Source: Aliiroseovarius salicola (lineage in GTDB: Bacteria > Pseudomonadota > Alphaproteobacteria > Rhodobacterales > Rhodobacteraceae). Taken from it: a stretch of DNA of 64,000 nt. The stretch is taken from NCBI RefSeq assembly GCF_027891095.1, contig NZ_JAQIIO010000008.1, positions 1 to 64,000 on the forward strand. Direction: 5' to 3'. Below the pieces are notes generated by a model that searched no databases, had not been told where the DNA came from, and was given only the letters and a program-made list of their open reading frames with translations. Position numbers and translations under genes: made by a program. Within the stretch, counting starts at the first letter, position 1; each line of letters opens with the position of its first letter. Below are positions 1 through 8,744 of the stretch, in pieces.

Positions 1-384
1 TTTGGCGGTGACCATGGCCACACGGGCTCCTGCCTCGTAGAATTGCGAGAAGATGGTCGGAGCACGCAGGAACCGCACATCGTTCATCATCACTTCTTCG
101 CCGGTATCCGGATCGATCAGGTAGTTGCCGCAGATGCCATGCACCACAGGTGGACGGCCCGTGGCAATCGACAGGTTGTTGGGGTTGGTAAACGACGGGA
201 TCACCGAATGGGCCAGACGGTCCGTGCCCTCTTCACGCATCCGCTTGAGGTTCGGCATCAGACCCTTGCCGATGGCCACCTCAAGATATTCAGGCTCACA
301 CCCATCAAGGCAGATCGCAATCGCACACACTTTGGGATTGGCATAGGCGCGCCCGTTCGCAACAACAGGAGTTTGAATGGTCAT
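1..384 (-). CDS. phnA: Phosphonoacetate hydrolase, N-terminal part (runs off the window)
   Basis: This is an open frame of 128 codons from an ATG at 384 to the window edge, with AAGGAA upstream as ribosome site. It belongs to the alkaline phosphatase/nucleotide pyrophosphatase superfamily. The N-terminus carries DGCEPEYL (residues about 26-33, with the metal-binding Asp), then SFTNPNNLSIATGRPP with the nucleophilic Thr, then HGICGNY. These are hallmarks of phosphonoacetate hydrolase, which splits phosphonoacetate to acetate and phosphate using zinc. It is the last visible gene of the phosphonate operon, 64 bp after the second permease gene. The C-terminal half, with the remaining metal ligands, is outside the window. 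Confidence 0.85.
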   Translation of the reverse strand, partial: MTIQTPVVANGRAYANPKVCAIAICLDGCEPEYLEVAIGKGLMPNLKRMREEGTDRLAHSVIPSFTNPNNLSIATGRPPVVHGICGNYLIDPDTGEEVMMNDVRFLRAPTIFSQFYEAGARVAMVTAK

Positions 385-448
385 TATGGTGTTCCTTTAT
401 TTGTTAAGAGCGCGTCAGAGTTTCGACGCCCGCACATTTGATTTTCTG

Positions 449-1270
449 TTATTTGGCTCTGTTGACGGTGGCTCGCAGCCAACCAGACAGGAATTCTGCG
501 ACCAAAACCATTGCGATGATCGACAAGATGATGGCTGCAACGCGCAGGTTTTCAAGCTGCTGCACATTACGTTTCAAGTACCAACCCATGCCACCCCCGC
601 CGAAGAAACCAACAACCGTGGCTGCACGGAATGCCACATCCCAAGTGTAGATAGCGATCCCGGTAAAGGCGACGCGGACCTGGGGTACGACAGCGTAGAG
701 AAAAACCTGGAAAGGATTGGCACCGGCAGAGCGCATGGCTTCCACGGGACCCATTTCGATGGCCTCGATCTCATCTGCAAAAAGCTTTCCGGCAAATCCG
801 ACACAGAACATCGTCAACGCGCTCACACCTGCCAGCATTCCAAATCCCAGCACCGAGACGAACAGGATGGTCCAGATGGTTTCGTGAATGGCGCGGCAAG
901 AGATGACCCCCAGGCGGCCAATGGGAAAGAAGACGCGACGATTGGGTGAAACATTCCAGGCGGAGAACCAAGCCAGAGGGATTGCAAGGCAGACACCTGC
1001 GAAACCACCGAGGAAGGACATTTGCAACGTGTCGAGAATAGCGGCCAGATAGCCCCGGTCCAGGACATAGGCCACATCTGGCGGATAATAGCGGTCTCCG
1101 ACCACACCGACCAGCCCGCCCAGAGCCCCCAACAGAAGTGGGATATCAACGTTCAGGAAGTGCAGCGAATAGCCGAGGAACAGCAGGACAATCAGCAAAG
1201 TTCCGTGTTTATAGAGGGATTCCGGGTATTTATACCGGGACCATTTGGGCGGGGTGTGTTGATCAACCAT
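449..1270 (-). CDS. phnE: Phosphonate ABC transporter permease (second copy)
   Basis: This is an integral membrane permease of 273 residues from the BPD_transp_1 family. It has about six hydrophobic segments and a cytoplasmic EAA-type loop around EIEAIEMGPVEAMRSAGA, which contacts the ATPase PhnC. The preferred start is the ATG at 1270. An ATG two codons upstream (1276) sits directly on the AAGGAG ribosome site and is too close to be used. The stop codon of the preceding permease gene overlaps that site, so the two are translationally linked. Two unequal PhnE genes in tandem are common in phosphonate importers and probably form a heterodimeric channel. Confidence 0.88.
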   Translation of the reverse strand: MVDQHTPPKWSRYKYPESLYKHGTLLIVLLFLGYSLHFLNVDIPLLLGALGGLVGVVGDRYYPPDVAYVLDRGYLAAILDTLQMSFLGGFAGVCLAIPLAWFSAWNVSPNRRVFFPIGRLGVISCRAIHETIWTILFVSVLGFGMLAGVSALTMFCVGFAGKLFADEIEAIEMGPVEAMRSAGANPFQVFLYAVVPQVRVAFTGIAIYTWDVAFRAATVVGFFGGGGMGWYLKRNVQQLENLRVAAIILSIIAMVLVAEFLSGWLRATVNRAK

Positions 1271-1280
1271 TGCCATCTCC

Positions 1281-2102
1281 TTAAATCACCGCTTTGCGAA
1301 GGTAGTGCGAAATGACTTCGCCGAGAACGATCAACAGCAGGATCGCGAGAATTACCATTGAGACACCTCCGTAGTTGAAGCTGTTCATCTGGCGGAAGAA
1401 CAGAAGGCCCAGCCCCCCTGCCCCGACCAGCCCCATGACAGCAGAGCGGCGGATATTGATGTCCCATTCAAAGATCACTGTGGCCAGAACAACCGGGTAG
1501 ATCTGTGGCAGGATGCCGTAATACATCACCTGGAACTGGTTGCCTCCCACGGCTCGAATGGCTTCCACCGGCTTGGCATCGATATTCTCAATTGCCTCTG
1601 CGGTGATTTTCGAGATGAACCCGACCGAACGCATGGCGATGGCCAGAATGCCGGGCAGTGCTCCCAAGCCCACGGCGCTGACGAAAATCAGGGCCCAGAC
1701 AATCTCGTGAACAGAGCGGCTGAGAACCATCAGGAACCGACCCAACGGGTAAAGTATTGTCTTGCTGGGGGTTACGTTCGCCGCCCCCAACCATGCGACG
1801 GGGAGTGAGAAGAAACAGCCCAGAACTGTACCGACACAGGCCATCATGAATGTTTCCAACGTCGGGATGATCAATTCTGGCAGAAGGTTCAAGTCAAGCC
1901 AGAAATACCGGCTGATCCCGGCAAGGACGCCGTTGCGCCCACCGATGCGAGACCAATCTGTATCCTGAATAATTGTACCACTGACACACCAGGCGATGAA
2001 CAGAATTATTCCACCCCATATCAGCGTCATTTTCGTAAGGCGCTTGCGGCGCAGATCTAGCTGTGAGGCAACGCCCTGTGGATTCTGGATGGTGAGAAAC
2101 AT
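1281..2102 (-). CDS. phnE: Phosphonate ABC transporter permease (first copy)
   Basis: This 273-residue inner-membrane permease is paralogous to the one downstream. It has an N-terminal cytoplasmic stretch rich in Arg and Lys, then about six membrane segments and the coupling loop AIENIDAKPVEAIRAVGG, similar to EIEAIEMGPVEAMRSAGA in the other copy. It starts 3 bp after the phnC stop codon, so phnC-phnE-phnE are tightly coupled. With PhnC and PhnD it should import phosphonates under phosphate limitation. Which phosphonate is carried cannot be read from the permease. Confidence 0.88.
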   Translation of the reverse strand: MFLTIQNPQGVASQLDLRRKRLTKMTLIWGGIILFIAWCVSGTIIQDTDWSRIGGRNGVLAGISRYFWLDLNLLPELIIPTLETFMMACVGTVLGCFFSLPVAWLGAANVTPSKTILYPLGRFLMVLSRSVHEIVWALIFVSAVGLGALPGILAIAMRSVGFISKITAEAIENIDAKPVEAIRAVGGNQFQVMYYGILPQIYPVVLATVIFEWDINIRRSAVMGLVGAGGLGLLFFRQMNSFNYGGVSMVILAILLLIVLGEVISHYLRKAVI

Positions 2103-2105
2103 GGT

Positions 2106-2858
2106 TCAGAGCACCTCCATCGCATAGATCTCTTCCAGATCTGAATCTTTCAGGGTTTCAGTCGCGCCGTCGAATTTCTTGTAGCCATCCTGCATACCGA
2201 TGATCCGATTACAGAATTCCTTGGCCAGTTGCACATCGTGGATGTTGCACAGAGCCGGAACTTTGAGTTCGCGGGCGATGTCACGGATCAATCCCATGAC
2301 TTCGCGAGAAATTTTTGGGTCGAGCGCAGAGGTCGGTTCGTCCAGAAGCAGGAGTTTAGGGCGCTGCATCAGGGCGCGCGCAATGCCGACACGCTGGCGC
2401 TGACCACCGCTAAGTTCATCTGCTCGTTTATTGATGTGATCGCTTAAGCCAACACGATCGAGATAGTAGAGAGCCTGATCCACATCTTCCTTAGGAAACA
2501 TCCGGAACAGGGAACGCATGTTGCCCGTGTAACCTAACCGTCCTGACAGAACATTGTCCATCACCGACATGCGGTTGATCAGATTGAACTCCTGAAAAAT
2601 CATGCCGACATTGCGACGCAATTCACGCAATTGCTTGGCATTCAGGTCGCAGACATTGTGATCCAGGAGAATGATCTCACCTGCCGTCGGTTCGACAAGT
2701 CTGTTGACCGCCCGGATCAGAGTAGATTTCCCTGCCCCACTTGGTCCGATGATTGCAAGGAAGTCATCTGACTTGACCTCAAAATCAATGCCCTTCAAAA
2801 TTTCGGGGCCCTTTGCCGAATATCTGACTTTCAGCCCGGTGACACTAAGTACCGTCAT
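2106..2858 (-). CDS. phnC: Phosphonate ABC transporter ATP-binding protein
   Basis: This is an ABC ATPase of 250 residues, the usual PhnC length. Walker A is GPSGAGKST (residues about 38-46), the Q-loop is in GMIFQEFNLI, the signature is LSGGQRQRVGIAR, Walker B is LLLLDEPTSALD, and the switch histidine follows in CNIHDVQLAKEF. The NIHDVQLA motif and the gene order phnD-phnC-phnE-phnE support PhnC over other ABC ATPases. It powers phosphonate uptake at the inner membrane. It is separated from phnD by a 50-bp gap holding a strong hairpin. Confidence 0.92.
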   Translation of the reverse strand: MTVLSVTGLKVRYSAKGPEILKGIDFEVKSDDFLAIIGPSGAGKSTLIRAVNRLVEPTAGEIILLDHNVCDLNAKQLRELRRNVGMIFQEFNLINRMSVMDNVLSGRLGYTGNMRSLFRMFPKEDVDQALYYLDRVGLSDHINKRADELSGGQRQRVGIARALMQRPKLLLLDEPTSALDPKISREVMGLIRDIARELKVPALCNIHDVQLAKEFCNRIIGMQDGYKKFDGATETLKDSDLEEIYAMEVL

Positions 2859-2879
2859 TTGATCCTCCCTTTGGTCCCC

Positions 2880-2897
2880 GCCCTGCTGATGCAGGGC
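2880..2897 (-). promoter_or_regulatory. Intercistronic hairpin between phnD and phnC
   Basis: A perfect 7-bp inverted repeat, GCCCTGC-TGAT-GCAGGGC, lies between the phnD stop and the phnC start. No T-run follows it on the minus strand, so it is unlikely to be a full terminator. Such hairpins after binding-protein genes commonly stabilise the upstream mRNA or cause partial termination, giving more PhnD than PhnC and PhnE; that role is inferred. Confidence 0.6.
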
Positions 2898-2908
2898 AGA
2901 GCTTTGAT

Positions 2909-3814
2909 TTATTGGCTTTTCTTCGCATCTTTTGCCGCCTTCAAGGCGCGAATGATGTCGTAATCAGCATCCGTCATTGCGACAAACTTGCTGGCGTTCA
3001 CATTCTTAAGATATTCCCGACCGGCTTCACTTTCGTTCAGGGTCAGGAAGGCCTGGGAAATCTGGTCAACAAGATCATCACACAGCTTCCCGGATACAAC
3101 AAATGGGTCTTGTGGAATGACCGGAGAGGACCAGATGAGATTGTAGTCTTCCATCTTTGCCAATCCGCGATCGATTACGTTGTCCAGACGATGCGTAGCC
3201 ACAAATGCCACATCCACCTGGCCTTCAATTACAGCGACTGCCGAAAGATCATGGCCCCCAGTGTAGACAACGCGCGAGAAGTGATCTTCGAGCTGCGCTC
3301 CAATCACATCGGTGAAAGACACGCGCGGCAACAGGTTGCCCGAAGTCGAGGCCGGATCGGTTAAGCCAACCACCGTGCCCTTCAAGTCTTCAATTTTGCT
3401 GATGCCGGAGTCTGAACGTGCGACGAGAACGGCCTTGTAACCCGGGCCTTCCTCCTGGAAATGGCCGGGATGTTTGGCATAGGTGGCAAAAACCTGCAAA
3501 GACGGATCTTTTTCCTGCGCAATCACATAGGAATAGGGACCATGCATGCCGATATCGACAAATCCGCCCAACATGGCTTCAACAACCGAAGCATAGGATG
3601 TGGGCAGATAGAACTCGACATTCTTGCCCGTGGCTTCCTTGATCTGGTTCACCATCGGCTCATACAGGGCAAGCTCTTGTGTGGTTTCCTCGGTCGGGAT
3701 CATCGAGAACCGCAACACGTCAGGGTTTTTACATTCCTCTGCCTGCGCCGTTCCAGCCACAGCAAACACGGCAGTGCATATGGTCGCCTTAACAGTTGTC
3801 GTGATATTTTTCAT
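2909..3814 (-). CDS. phnD: Phosphonate ABC transporter periplasmic substrate-binding protein
   Basis: This is a 301-residue PhnD-family binding protein (phosphate/phosphite/phosphonate type). The start at 3814 was chosen because GGAGGAAAG lies just upstream and it gives a clean Sec signal peptide of about 25 residues ending GTAQA. A start at 3844 would put extra polar residues before the signal. Mature-protein motifs include LRFSMIPTEET, FVDIGMHGPYSYV and the phosphonate-loop region LTDPASTSGNLLPR, whose Ser/Thr residues contact the oxyanion in this family. It captures phosphonates in the periplasm for PhnCE. Clustering with phosphonoacetate hydrolase suggests a C2 phosphonate as ligand. Confidence 0.92.
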   Translation of the reverse strand: MKNITTTVKATICTAVFAVAGTAQAEECKNPDVLRFSMIPTEETTQELALYEPMVNQIKEATGKNVEFYLPTSYASVVEAMLGGFVDIGMHGPYSYVIAQEKDPSLQVFATYAKHPGHFQEEGPGYKAVLVARSDSGISKIEDLKGTVVGLTDPASTSGNLLPRVSFTDVIGAQLEDHFSRVVYTGGHDLSAVAVIEGQVDVAFVATHRLDNVIDRGLAKMEDYNLIWSSPVIPQDPFVVSGKLCDDLVDQISQAFLTLNESEAGREYLKNVNASKFVAMTDADYDIIRALKAAKDAKKSQ

Positions 3815-3864
3815 ACTTTCCTCCGTTGGTATTATTTTGCCCATTCGGGCTGCTTTTGTGACAA

Positions 3865-4992
3865 TTAGGTAACTTCAAACACCAGACGATTTTGGTGCTC
3901 CATCGAATTCAGAAAACTCGCCTTGCTACCAATAAAATTCTTGCCGCGCTCTCCGGCGAAAGCCTGATCTATGATCTCGGCAACTTGATCATCGGGAACT
4001 TTCTGATCCTTGAAGGTACACCCGACCCCCAAGGAATTCAGGAACCGCGTCAGCCGAACAGCACCGGCATCCAGATCCTCACCAAAGATCTCTTGAAGCG
4101 AGAATTCGCGAAACCCACCTGTTCCTTTCATTGATCGCAGGATGACGGGCAGACTGAACGAGCAGGCAACCCCATGCTGGATCCCCCAGCGTAGAGTGAT
4201 GGGGTATGACAAATTATGAGCGATGGCGGTTTTTGTATTTGAGAACGCCAGCCCGGCGCTCAGTGATGCTTCGGCCTGCCGGGAACGGTACTCCAGGTTC
4301 CCCAAGTCGCCAACGAGCTTGGGGAGTGTGTCAAGGATGGTTTTCGCTGCAATCACGGCGTGCCGGGCAGAAACTGGGTTGGCGTTTACATTCCAGATGC
4401 TTTCAAGAGCGTGGGAAAGCGCATCCAATCCTGTCGCCAATGTCAGGCCATAAGGTTTGCCCAACATCAGGGCGGGATCAATGAGCGCCGTTTCCGGATA
4501 TAGGTTAGGACGAGCGAGAGAGAATTTCTGCCCTCGCACCTCATCCCAGACTGTCGCCCAGCACGTGACTTCGCTTCCGGTGCCAGCAGTCGTGGGAACC
4601 GCAATAATTGGAATGGCCGAAAGCGCCTCGGCTCCTGTCTTTGTCTCCAGAAAATGTGCAACTTTGCGAAAATCACCATTGGCCGCGGCAAAGACTTTGG
4701 CGGAATCGATGACCGAACCACCTCCCAGCGCAACAATCACGTCTATAGGGGCATCCGCCTGCGCAAAACGGGCTGACTGGCCCTCAAGCAATACATAGTC
4801 TGGATTGGGCGCGATATCGTCTATTACCAATGAAGCGGGTCCTGCCGCACTCGTCAGTTTTTCTGCAAGATCTTTGAATGGAGGCTCAGGATAGGTGATC
4901 AGTGCATAGTTTCTGCCACCAATAAGCTTTGGCAGTTTATCGAAACCACCATTTCCAAAAATAATTTCAACCGGATTGCTATAATTCCACAT
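3865..4992 (-). CDS. Iron-containing alcohol dehydrogenase of the phosphonate operon
   Basis: This group III (iron-dependent) alcohol dehydrogenase has 375 residues. The NAD-binding motif GGGSVIDSAK is near residue 90, followed by PTTAGTGSEVT. Metal-binding histidines lie in GLDALSHALES and RWGIQHGVACS. The ATG at 4992 has GAGGAAG upstream; a longer frame to 5064 lacks support. It is the first gene of the phn operon. Family members in phosphonate clusters interconvert phosphonoacetaldehyde and 2-hydroxyethylphosphonate, so here it may oxidise a hydroxyalkyl phosphonate to the aldehyde. This substrate is inferred from context. No phnW, phnX or phnY is visible in the window. Confidence 0.75.
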   Translation of the reverse strand: MWNYSNPVEIIFGNGGFDKLPKLIGGRNYALITYPEPPFKDLAEKLTSAAGPASLVIDDIAPNPDYVLLEGQSARFAQADAPIDVIVALGGGSVIDSAKVFAAANGDFRKVAHFLETKTGAEALSAIPIIAVPTTAGTGSEVTCWATVWDEVRGQKFSLARPNLYPETALIDPALMLGKPYGLTLATGLDALSHALESIWNVNANPVSARHAVIAAKTILDTLPKLVGDLGNLEYRSRQAEASLSAGLAFSNTKTAIAHNLSYPITLRWGIQHGVACSFSLPVILRSMKGTGGFREFSLQEIFGEDLDAGAVRLTRFLNSLGVGCTFKDQKVPDDQVAEIIDQAFAGERGKNFIGSKASFLNSMEHQNRLVFEVT

Positions 4993-5058
4993 AAACTTCC
5001 TCACACCATATGCTGATGAACGATCGATCTGTTTTCGCTTTAGGAAGAGTGTGAGAAC

Positions 5059-5087
5059 AAACAATCCATATGTCTAATTGATTGTTT
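5059..5087. promoter_or_regulatory. Inverted repeat, candidate LysR operator
   Basis: Perfect 8-bp arms AAACAATC and GATTGTTT are separated by 13 bp and sit between the divergent alcohol dehydrogenase and lysR starts (4992 and 5112). A dyad of this span in a 119-bp shared promoter region is typical of a LysR-type recognition site controlling both directions. Binding is inferred. Confidence 0.55.
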
Positions 5088-5111
5088 CGATCTTACATAT
5101 ATACTGAAGCT

Positions 5112-6023
5112 ATGCTTAAATCGGAACTTCGCTCCTTTCATGCCGTTGCAAAACACGCGGGTTTTTCCGCAGCATCCAAGGTACTCAATGTCAGCCAACC
5201 AACGCTCTCGACACAGGTTAAAGCCCTTGAGCAGAGATATGGTGTTGAGCTTTTTGCGCGCGTTGGTCGCAAGGTAAGGCTCACCACGGCCGGAAAAGAA
5301 CTCTTTGAAATAACGTCGAGACTCAGCCAGGCAGAAACGGATGCCGAAAACCTCTTAGATTCTTTTCGTGGGTTTCACAGGGGGCAACTTAACATCGCAG
5401 CGGTTGGTCCGTTTCACGCGACGAATATGATCATCGCCTTCAAGTCCAGAAACCCTTCCATTGAAGTGGGTGTCCGTTTCGGCAACTCCCAAAGGTGTTT
5501 TGAACGCATCCTTTCTCTCGAAGCCGACGTTGGCATCATCGCCGAAGTTCCGACCGATACGCGGGTTGAAGTTAAGCCATACAGCCAACATAATGTGGTC
5601 GTGTTTGTGAATTCCGATCACCCCTTTTTCAACAGAGAAAGCATTTCCATTTACGAGCTGGAAAATCAGCCTGTCGTACGCCGTGAACCGGGTTCGACCA
5701 CGAGATCTGCAATCGAGGAAGAAATGGATAGGAGGGGGATACGCATCTCCCCGATATTGGAGCTTGGCAGTCGCGAAGCGATTTGGAAGACGGTAGAGCA
5801 AGGAATGGGAATTGGCTTTGTCGCCGATTTCGAATTTGTGCCGCACGCCAACCTTCGCGCAATTCCGATAAATGACGCCCAGGTACAGACTGGCTATTTC
5901 CTCGCCTATCTGAAGGAGAGAAAAAACTCTCGTCTAATTAGCTCATTCACCGATATCGCGATTGGAACCGTTTCCAACTGTCTGACGTCAGCGCCTATGG
6001 GTCCAAACGGGGCAATTTACTAA
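5112..6023 (+). CDS. LysR-family regulator of the phosphonate operon
   Basis: This 303-residue LysR protein has an N-terminal winged helix-turn-helix (residues about 1-60: FHAVAKHAGFSAASKVLNVS, then QPTLSTQVKALE) and a periplasmic-binding-like co-inducer domain from about residue 90. The ATG at 5112 was preferred because the LysR domain normally starts a few residues before LRSFHAVA; a start at 5082 adds an unusual extension. It is divergent from the phn operon and is its likely activator, perhaps sensing a phosphonate intermediate. The extreme C-terminus (APMGPNGAIY) abuts the IS remnant, so its last residues may have been altered by that insertion. Confidence 0.82.
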   Translation: MLKSELRSFHAVAKHAGFSAASKVLNVSQPTLSTQVKALEQRYGVELFARVGRKVRLTTAGKELFEITSRLSQAETDAENLLDSFRGFHRGQLNIAAVGPFHATNMIIAFKSRNPSIEVGVRFGNSQRCFERILSLEADVGIIAEVPTDTRVEVKPYSQHNVVVFVNSDHPFFNRESISIYELENQPVVRREPGSTTRSAIEEEMDRRGIRISPILELGSREAIWKTVEQGMGIGFVADFEFVPHANLRAIPINDAQVQTGYFLAYLKERKNSRLISSFTDIAIGTVSNCLTSAPMGPNGAIY

Positions 6024-6064
6024 GAAAGTGATTTTGGCTCATCGTAACCACTGAGGAGTGGACG

Positions 6065-6430
6065 ATGAGAAAGACAACGAAGAGCCCTGGCGAGAAGATC
6101 GTCAAAGACATCAAGCGCGCCACGCGCAAACAATATTCGTCGGAAGAGAAGATCCGGATCGTCCTGGATGGTCTTCGTGGCGAGGACAGCATTGCAGAGC
6201 TGTGTCGCCGCGAGGGGATTTCCCAAGGCGTTTACTACAAGTGGTCCAAAGACTTCATGGAAGCTGGGAAGAAGCGGCTTGCCGGTGACACAGCACGTGC
6301 AGCGACAACCGACGAGGTCAAGGAACTGCGGCGCGAAGCTCGTGACCTGAAAGAGGTTGTTGCGGAACAAACGCTCGAACTGCGCTTGCTCAAAAAAAGC
6401 ATGACCGGCAATGGGGACGACCACGAATGA
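6065..6430 (+). CDS. IS3-family transposase OrfA
   Basis: This 121-residue protein has the IS3/IS911-type N-terminal helix-turn-helix (YSSEEKIRIVLDGLRGEDSI, then AELCRREGISQGVYYKWSKDF). A leucine-zipper-like coiled coil follows (about residues 82-113: VKELRREARDLKEVVAEQTL, then ELRLLKKS), which mediates OrfA and OrfAB assembly. Its stop overlaps the orfB start (ATGA at 6427-6430). In intact elements OrfA binds the terminal repeats and OrfB carries the DDE catalytic core. Here OrfB is lost, so the gene has no catalytic partner locally. Confidence 0.85.
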   Translation: MRKTTKSPGEKIVKDIKRATRKQYSSEEKIRIVLDGLRGEDSIAELCRREGISQGVYYKWSKDFMEAGKKRLAGDTARAATTDEVKELRREARDLKEVVAEQTLELRLLKKSMTGNGDDHE

Positions 6431-6546
6431 GATACTCTGCATCAGAGAAACTGGAGAGTGAGCCATTGATGCGCCATTGGTTCGAGCACGACGAAAGCTT
6501 CTATCCAAGCGCAGTATCTGAAAAGGTGGGCTCAGTAACGACCTGA
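6427..6546 (+). pseudogene. Truncated IS3-family transposase OrfB
   Basis: Translation from the overlapping ATG begins MRYSASEKLES, as in OrfB proteins of this IS3 group, but diverges after about 11 residues and stops at 6546. The DDE integrase core is absent. The loss looks like a deletion joining the OrfB start to unrelated DNA. Confidence 0.65.
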
Positions 6547-6785
6547 GGAAGCGCGAATTCTCCCTCGACTTGGGTTGTTCAGCCTTCGTTGGGGGGGCGA
6601 ACCGAACTTTGGTAAAGGATCGTGAAACCGCAGCGCGTCTCCTCGTTCGCAGCCATTGGAGCAAGCATCGTTCAAGCGTTAGACTTTTTCGCCAAATTTG
6701 CGCGAATCATAAAATCGTCACATGCTGACTGCTTTCATCGACGATCCTTTCGTTGACTCTGCTCAGTTATAAAAGGAATGCACAG

Positions 6786-8744
6786 ATGCCAATCTCCATG
6801 AATCGCCGCCATTTTCTCGCTGGAACTGCTGGTCTTATCGCTATGCACCCGTTTTCAGTCTCTGCTGCTGGCAACCAAGCACATTTGCGTCTCATGGAAA
6901 CGACGGACCTTCATGTTCATGTTTTCCCATATGATTACTATGCGGACAAACCCCGCGATACAGTCGGACTTTCGCGTACTGCGTCGCTGATCCAAGGGGT
7001 ACGAGCGGAATCCACAAACTCTTTGTTGCTCGACAATGGCGACTTTCTGCAAGGCAACCCGATGGGCGATTACATCGCCTATGAGCGCGGTATGAAAGAG
7101 GGCGACAGCCATCCTGTTATCAACGCGATGAACGCGCTCGGCTTTGATGCTTCGACTTTGGGCAATCACGAATTCAACTACGGCATTTCATTCTTGATGA
7201 AATCCATAGCAGGCGCGCACTTCCCTGTTGTTTCGGCCAATGTGGTCAAAGAAATGGGGGCCTCTGCCACTGCAGATACGACATTGGTTCAACCCTATGT
7301 GATCATGGAACGTGAGATCATCGATGGTGGCGGCGCGAAACACCCAATCAAGATTGGTCTTATCGGGTTTGTACCACCCCAAATCATGAACTGGGATCGC
7401 AAGCATTTGGAGGGCAACGTGCAAGCTCGCGATATCGTTGCGACAGCCAAAGCTTATGTCCCTCAAATGAAGGAGGAAGGTGCAGACCTTATCATCGCGC
7501 TTTGTCATTCTGGAATTGGCGGTGCGAACGCGGAAGATGGCATGGAAAACGCGGCTATTCCGCTGGCGGCTATTAAAGGTATCGACGCGATCCTTACGGG
7601 ACACAGTCACCTTGTTTTCCCATCTTCAAAATATGCAGATATTGCGGGCGTGGATACGGAGGCTGGAACGATCGGCGGCAAGCCCGGCGTTATGGGTGGT
7701 TTCTGGGGCAGCCATATGGGCTTACTTGACCTATTGATCGAGAGAGACGGCAGCAGCTGGCGCGTACTTTCACATACGGCGGAAGCGCGTCCAATTTCAA
7801 AGCGCAACGAAGATCGTTCATATACTGCGCTCGCCGAAGATTATGCACCAGTGTTGGCTGCTGCGACGAAAGAGCATGAAGAAACACTCAAATACGTGCG
7901 CACAGCAGTTGGCAAAACCGATGCACCTTTGCACAGCTATTTCGCGCTCGTGGCAGATGATCCATCGGTTCAAATCGTCTCTAACGCGCAGACTTGGTAC
8001 ATCAAAGAGCAGATGGTCGGAACAGCTTTTGAAGGCCTGCCAATCCTTTCTGCCGCAGCACCTTTCAAAGCGGGTGGTCGCGGTGGTCCAGAGTATTACA
8101 CCGACGTTCCCGTGGGGGATGTTGCAATCAAGAATGTCTCCGACCTCTACCTCTACCCCAACACAGTGCGCGCAGTGAAGGTGACTGGTCAGCAAGTTAA
8201 AGACTGGCTTGAACGTTCAGCAGGCATGTTCAATCAGATTGAAGCAGGTGCTCAGGACGCACTTTTGCTTAATCCGAGCTTCCCGAGCTACAACTTTGAT
8301 GTGATGGACGGCGTCAGCTATCAGATTGACCTCTCGCAACCGTCCAAGTTCGACAAGGACGGAACCGAGATTAACCCGAACGCCAACCGCATTATCAACC
8401 TGATGTTCAATGGCGCCCCGCTGGAATTGGACAAAGAATTTATCGTGGCCACGAACAACTACCGCGCGTCAGGTGGTGGTAGCTTCCCCGGTGCCAAAGG
8501 CGACACCGTGGTCTTCGAAGGACCAGACACCAACCGCGATATCATCGTGCGTTACTTGGTCGAACAGGGCACGGTGAACCCGAAAGCCGATGCGAATTGG
8601 TCCTTTGCACCGCTTGCGGACACAACGGTCATCTTTGAAACTGGCCCAGCGGGAGCTGGCTATGCAGAGAGCGTCGAAGGCGTGTCCATTGAACCAGCAG
8701 GTGCATCGGACACAGGTTTCGCAAAGTTCCGCATCAAGCTTTAA
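6786..8744 (+). CDS. cpdB: 2',3'-cyclic-nucleotide 2'-phosphodiesterase/3'-nucleotidase
   Basis: This 652-residue periplasmic phosphoesterase has a twin-arginine-like signal (MNRRHFLAGTAGLIAM). The N-terminal calcineurin-like metallophosphatase domain shows TTDLHVHV, LLLDNGDFLQGNP, TLGNHEFNYG, CHSGIGG and TGHSHLVF, which together supply the two-metal ligands. The C-terminal 5'-nucleotidase domain (about residues 370-600) supplies base stacking. It hydrolyses 2',3'-cyclic nucleotides and 3'-nucleotides to release phosphate and nucleosides. The ATG at 6786 follows AAAGGA; an ATG at 6798 is also possible. Lying next to phosphonate genes fits phosphorus scavenging. It looks more AT-rich than the TCA-cycle block and lies between an IS remnant and the tRNA-Ala element, so transfer is plausible. 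Confidence 0.9.
   Translation: MPISMNRRHFLAGTAGLIAMHPFSVSAAGNQAHLRLMETTDLHVHVFPYDYYADKPRDTVGLSRTASLIQGVRAESTNSLLLDNGDFLQGNPMGDYIAYERGMKEGDSHPVINAMNALGFDASTLGNHEFNYGISFLMKSIAGAHFPVVSANVVKEMGASATADTTLVQPYVIMEREIIDGGGAKHPIKIGLIGFVPPQIMNWDRKHLEGNVQARDIVATAKAYVPQMKEEGADLIIALCHSGIGGANAEDGMENAAIPLAAIKGIDAILTGHSHLVFPSSKYADIAGVDTEAGTIGGKPGVMGGFWGSHMGLLDLLIERDGSSWRVLSHTAEARPISKRNEDRSYTALAEDYAPVLAAATKEHEETLKYVRTAVGKTDAPLHSYFALVADDPSVQIVSNAQTWYIKEQMVGTAFEGLPILSAAAPFKAGGRGGPEYYTDVPVGDVAIKNVSDLYLYPNTVRAVKVTGQQVKDWLERSAGMFNQIEAGAQDALLLNPSFPSYNFDVMDGVSYQIDLSQPSKFDKDGTEINPNANRIINLMFNGAPLELDKEFIVATNNYRASGGGSFPGAKGDTVVFEGPDTNRDIIVRYLVEQGTVNPKADANWSFAPLADTTVIFETGPAGAGYAESVEGVSIEPAGASDTGFAKFRIKL

Larger units (their letters stand above)
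6027..6546 (+). mobile_element. Truncated IS3-family insertion sequence
   Basis: A complete OrfA is followed by only the first 39 codons of an overlapping OrfB. The segment before orfA, TGATTTTGGCTCATCG, looks like an IS end starting right after the lysR stop. No matching inverted copy was found up to 6786, so the right end is lost. The element is therefore a decayed remnant that cannot move by itself. Confidence 0.7.

Noticed and set aside
6020..6664. Long minus-strand open frame of 214 codons over the IS remnant
   Set aside because: It runs antisense to a clear IS3 OrfA, has no ribosome site and no family features, so it is a shadow frame.
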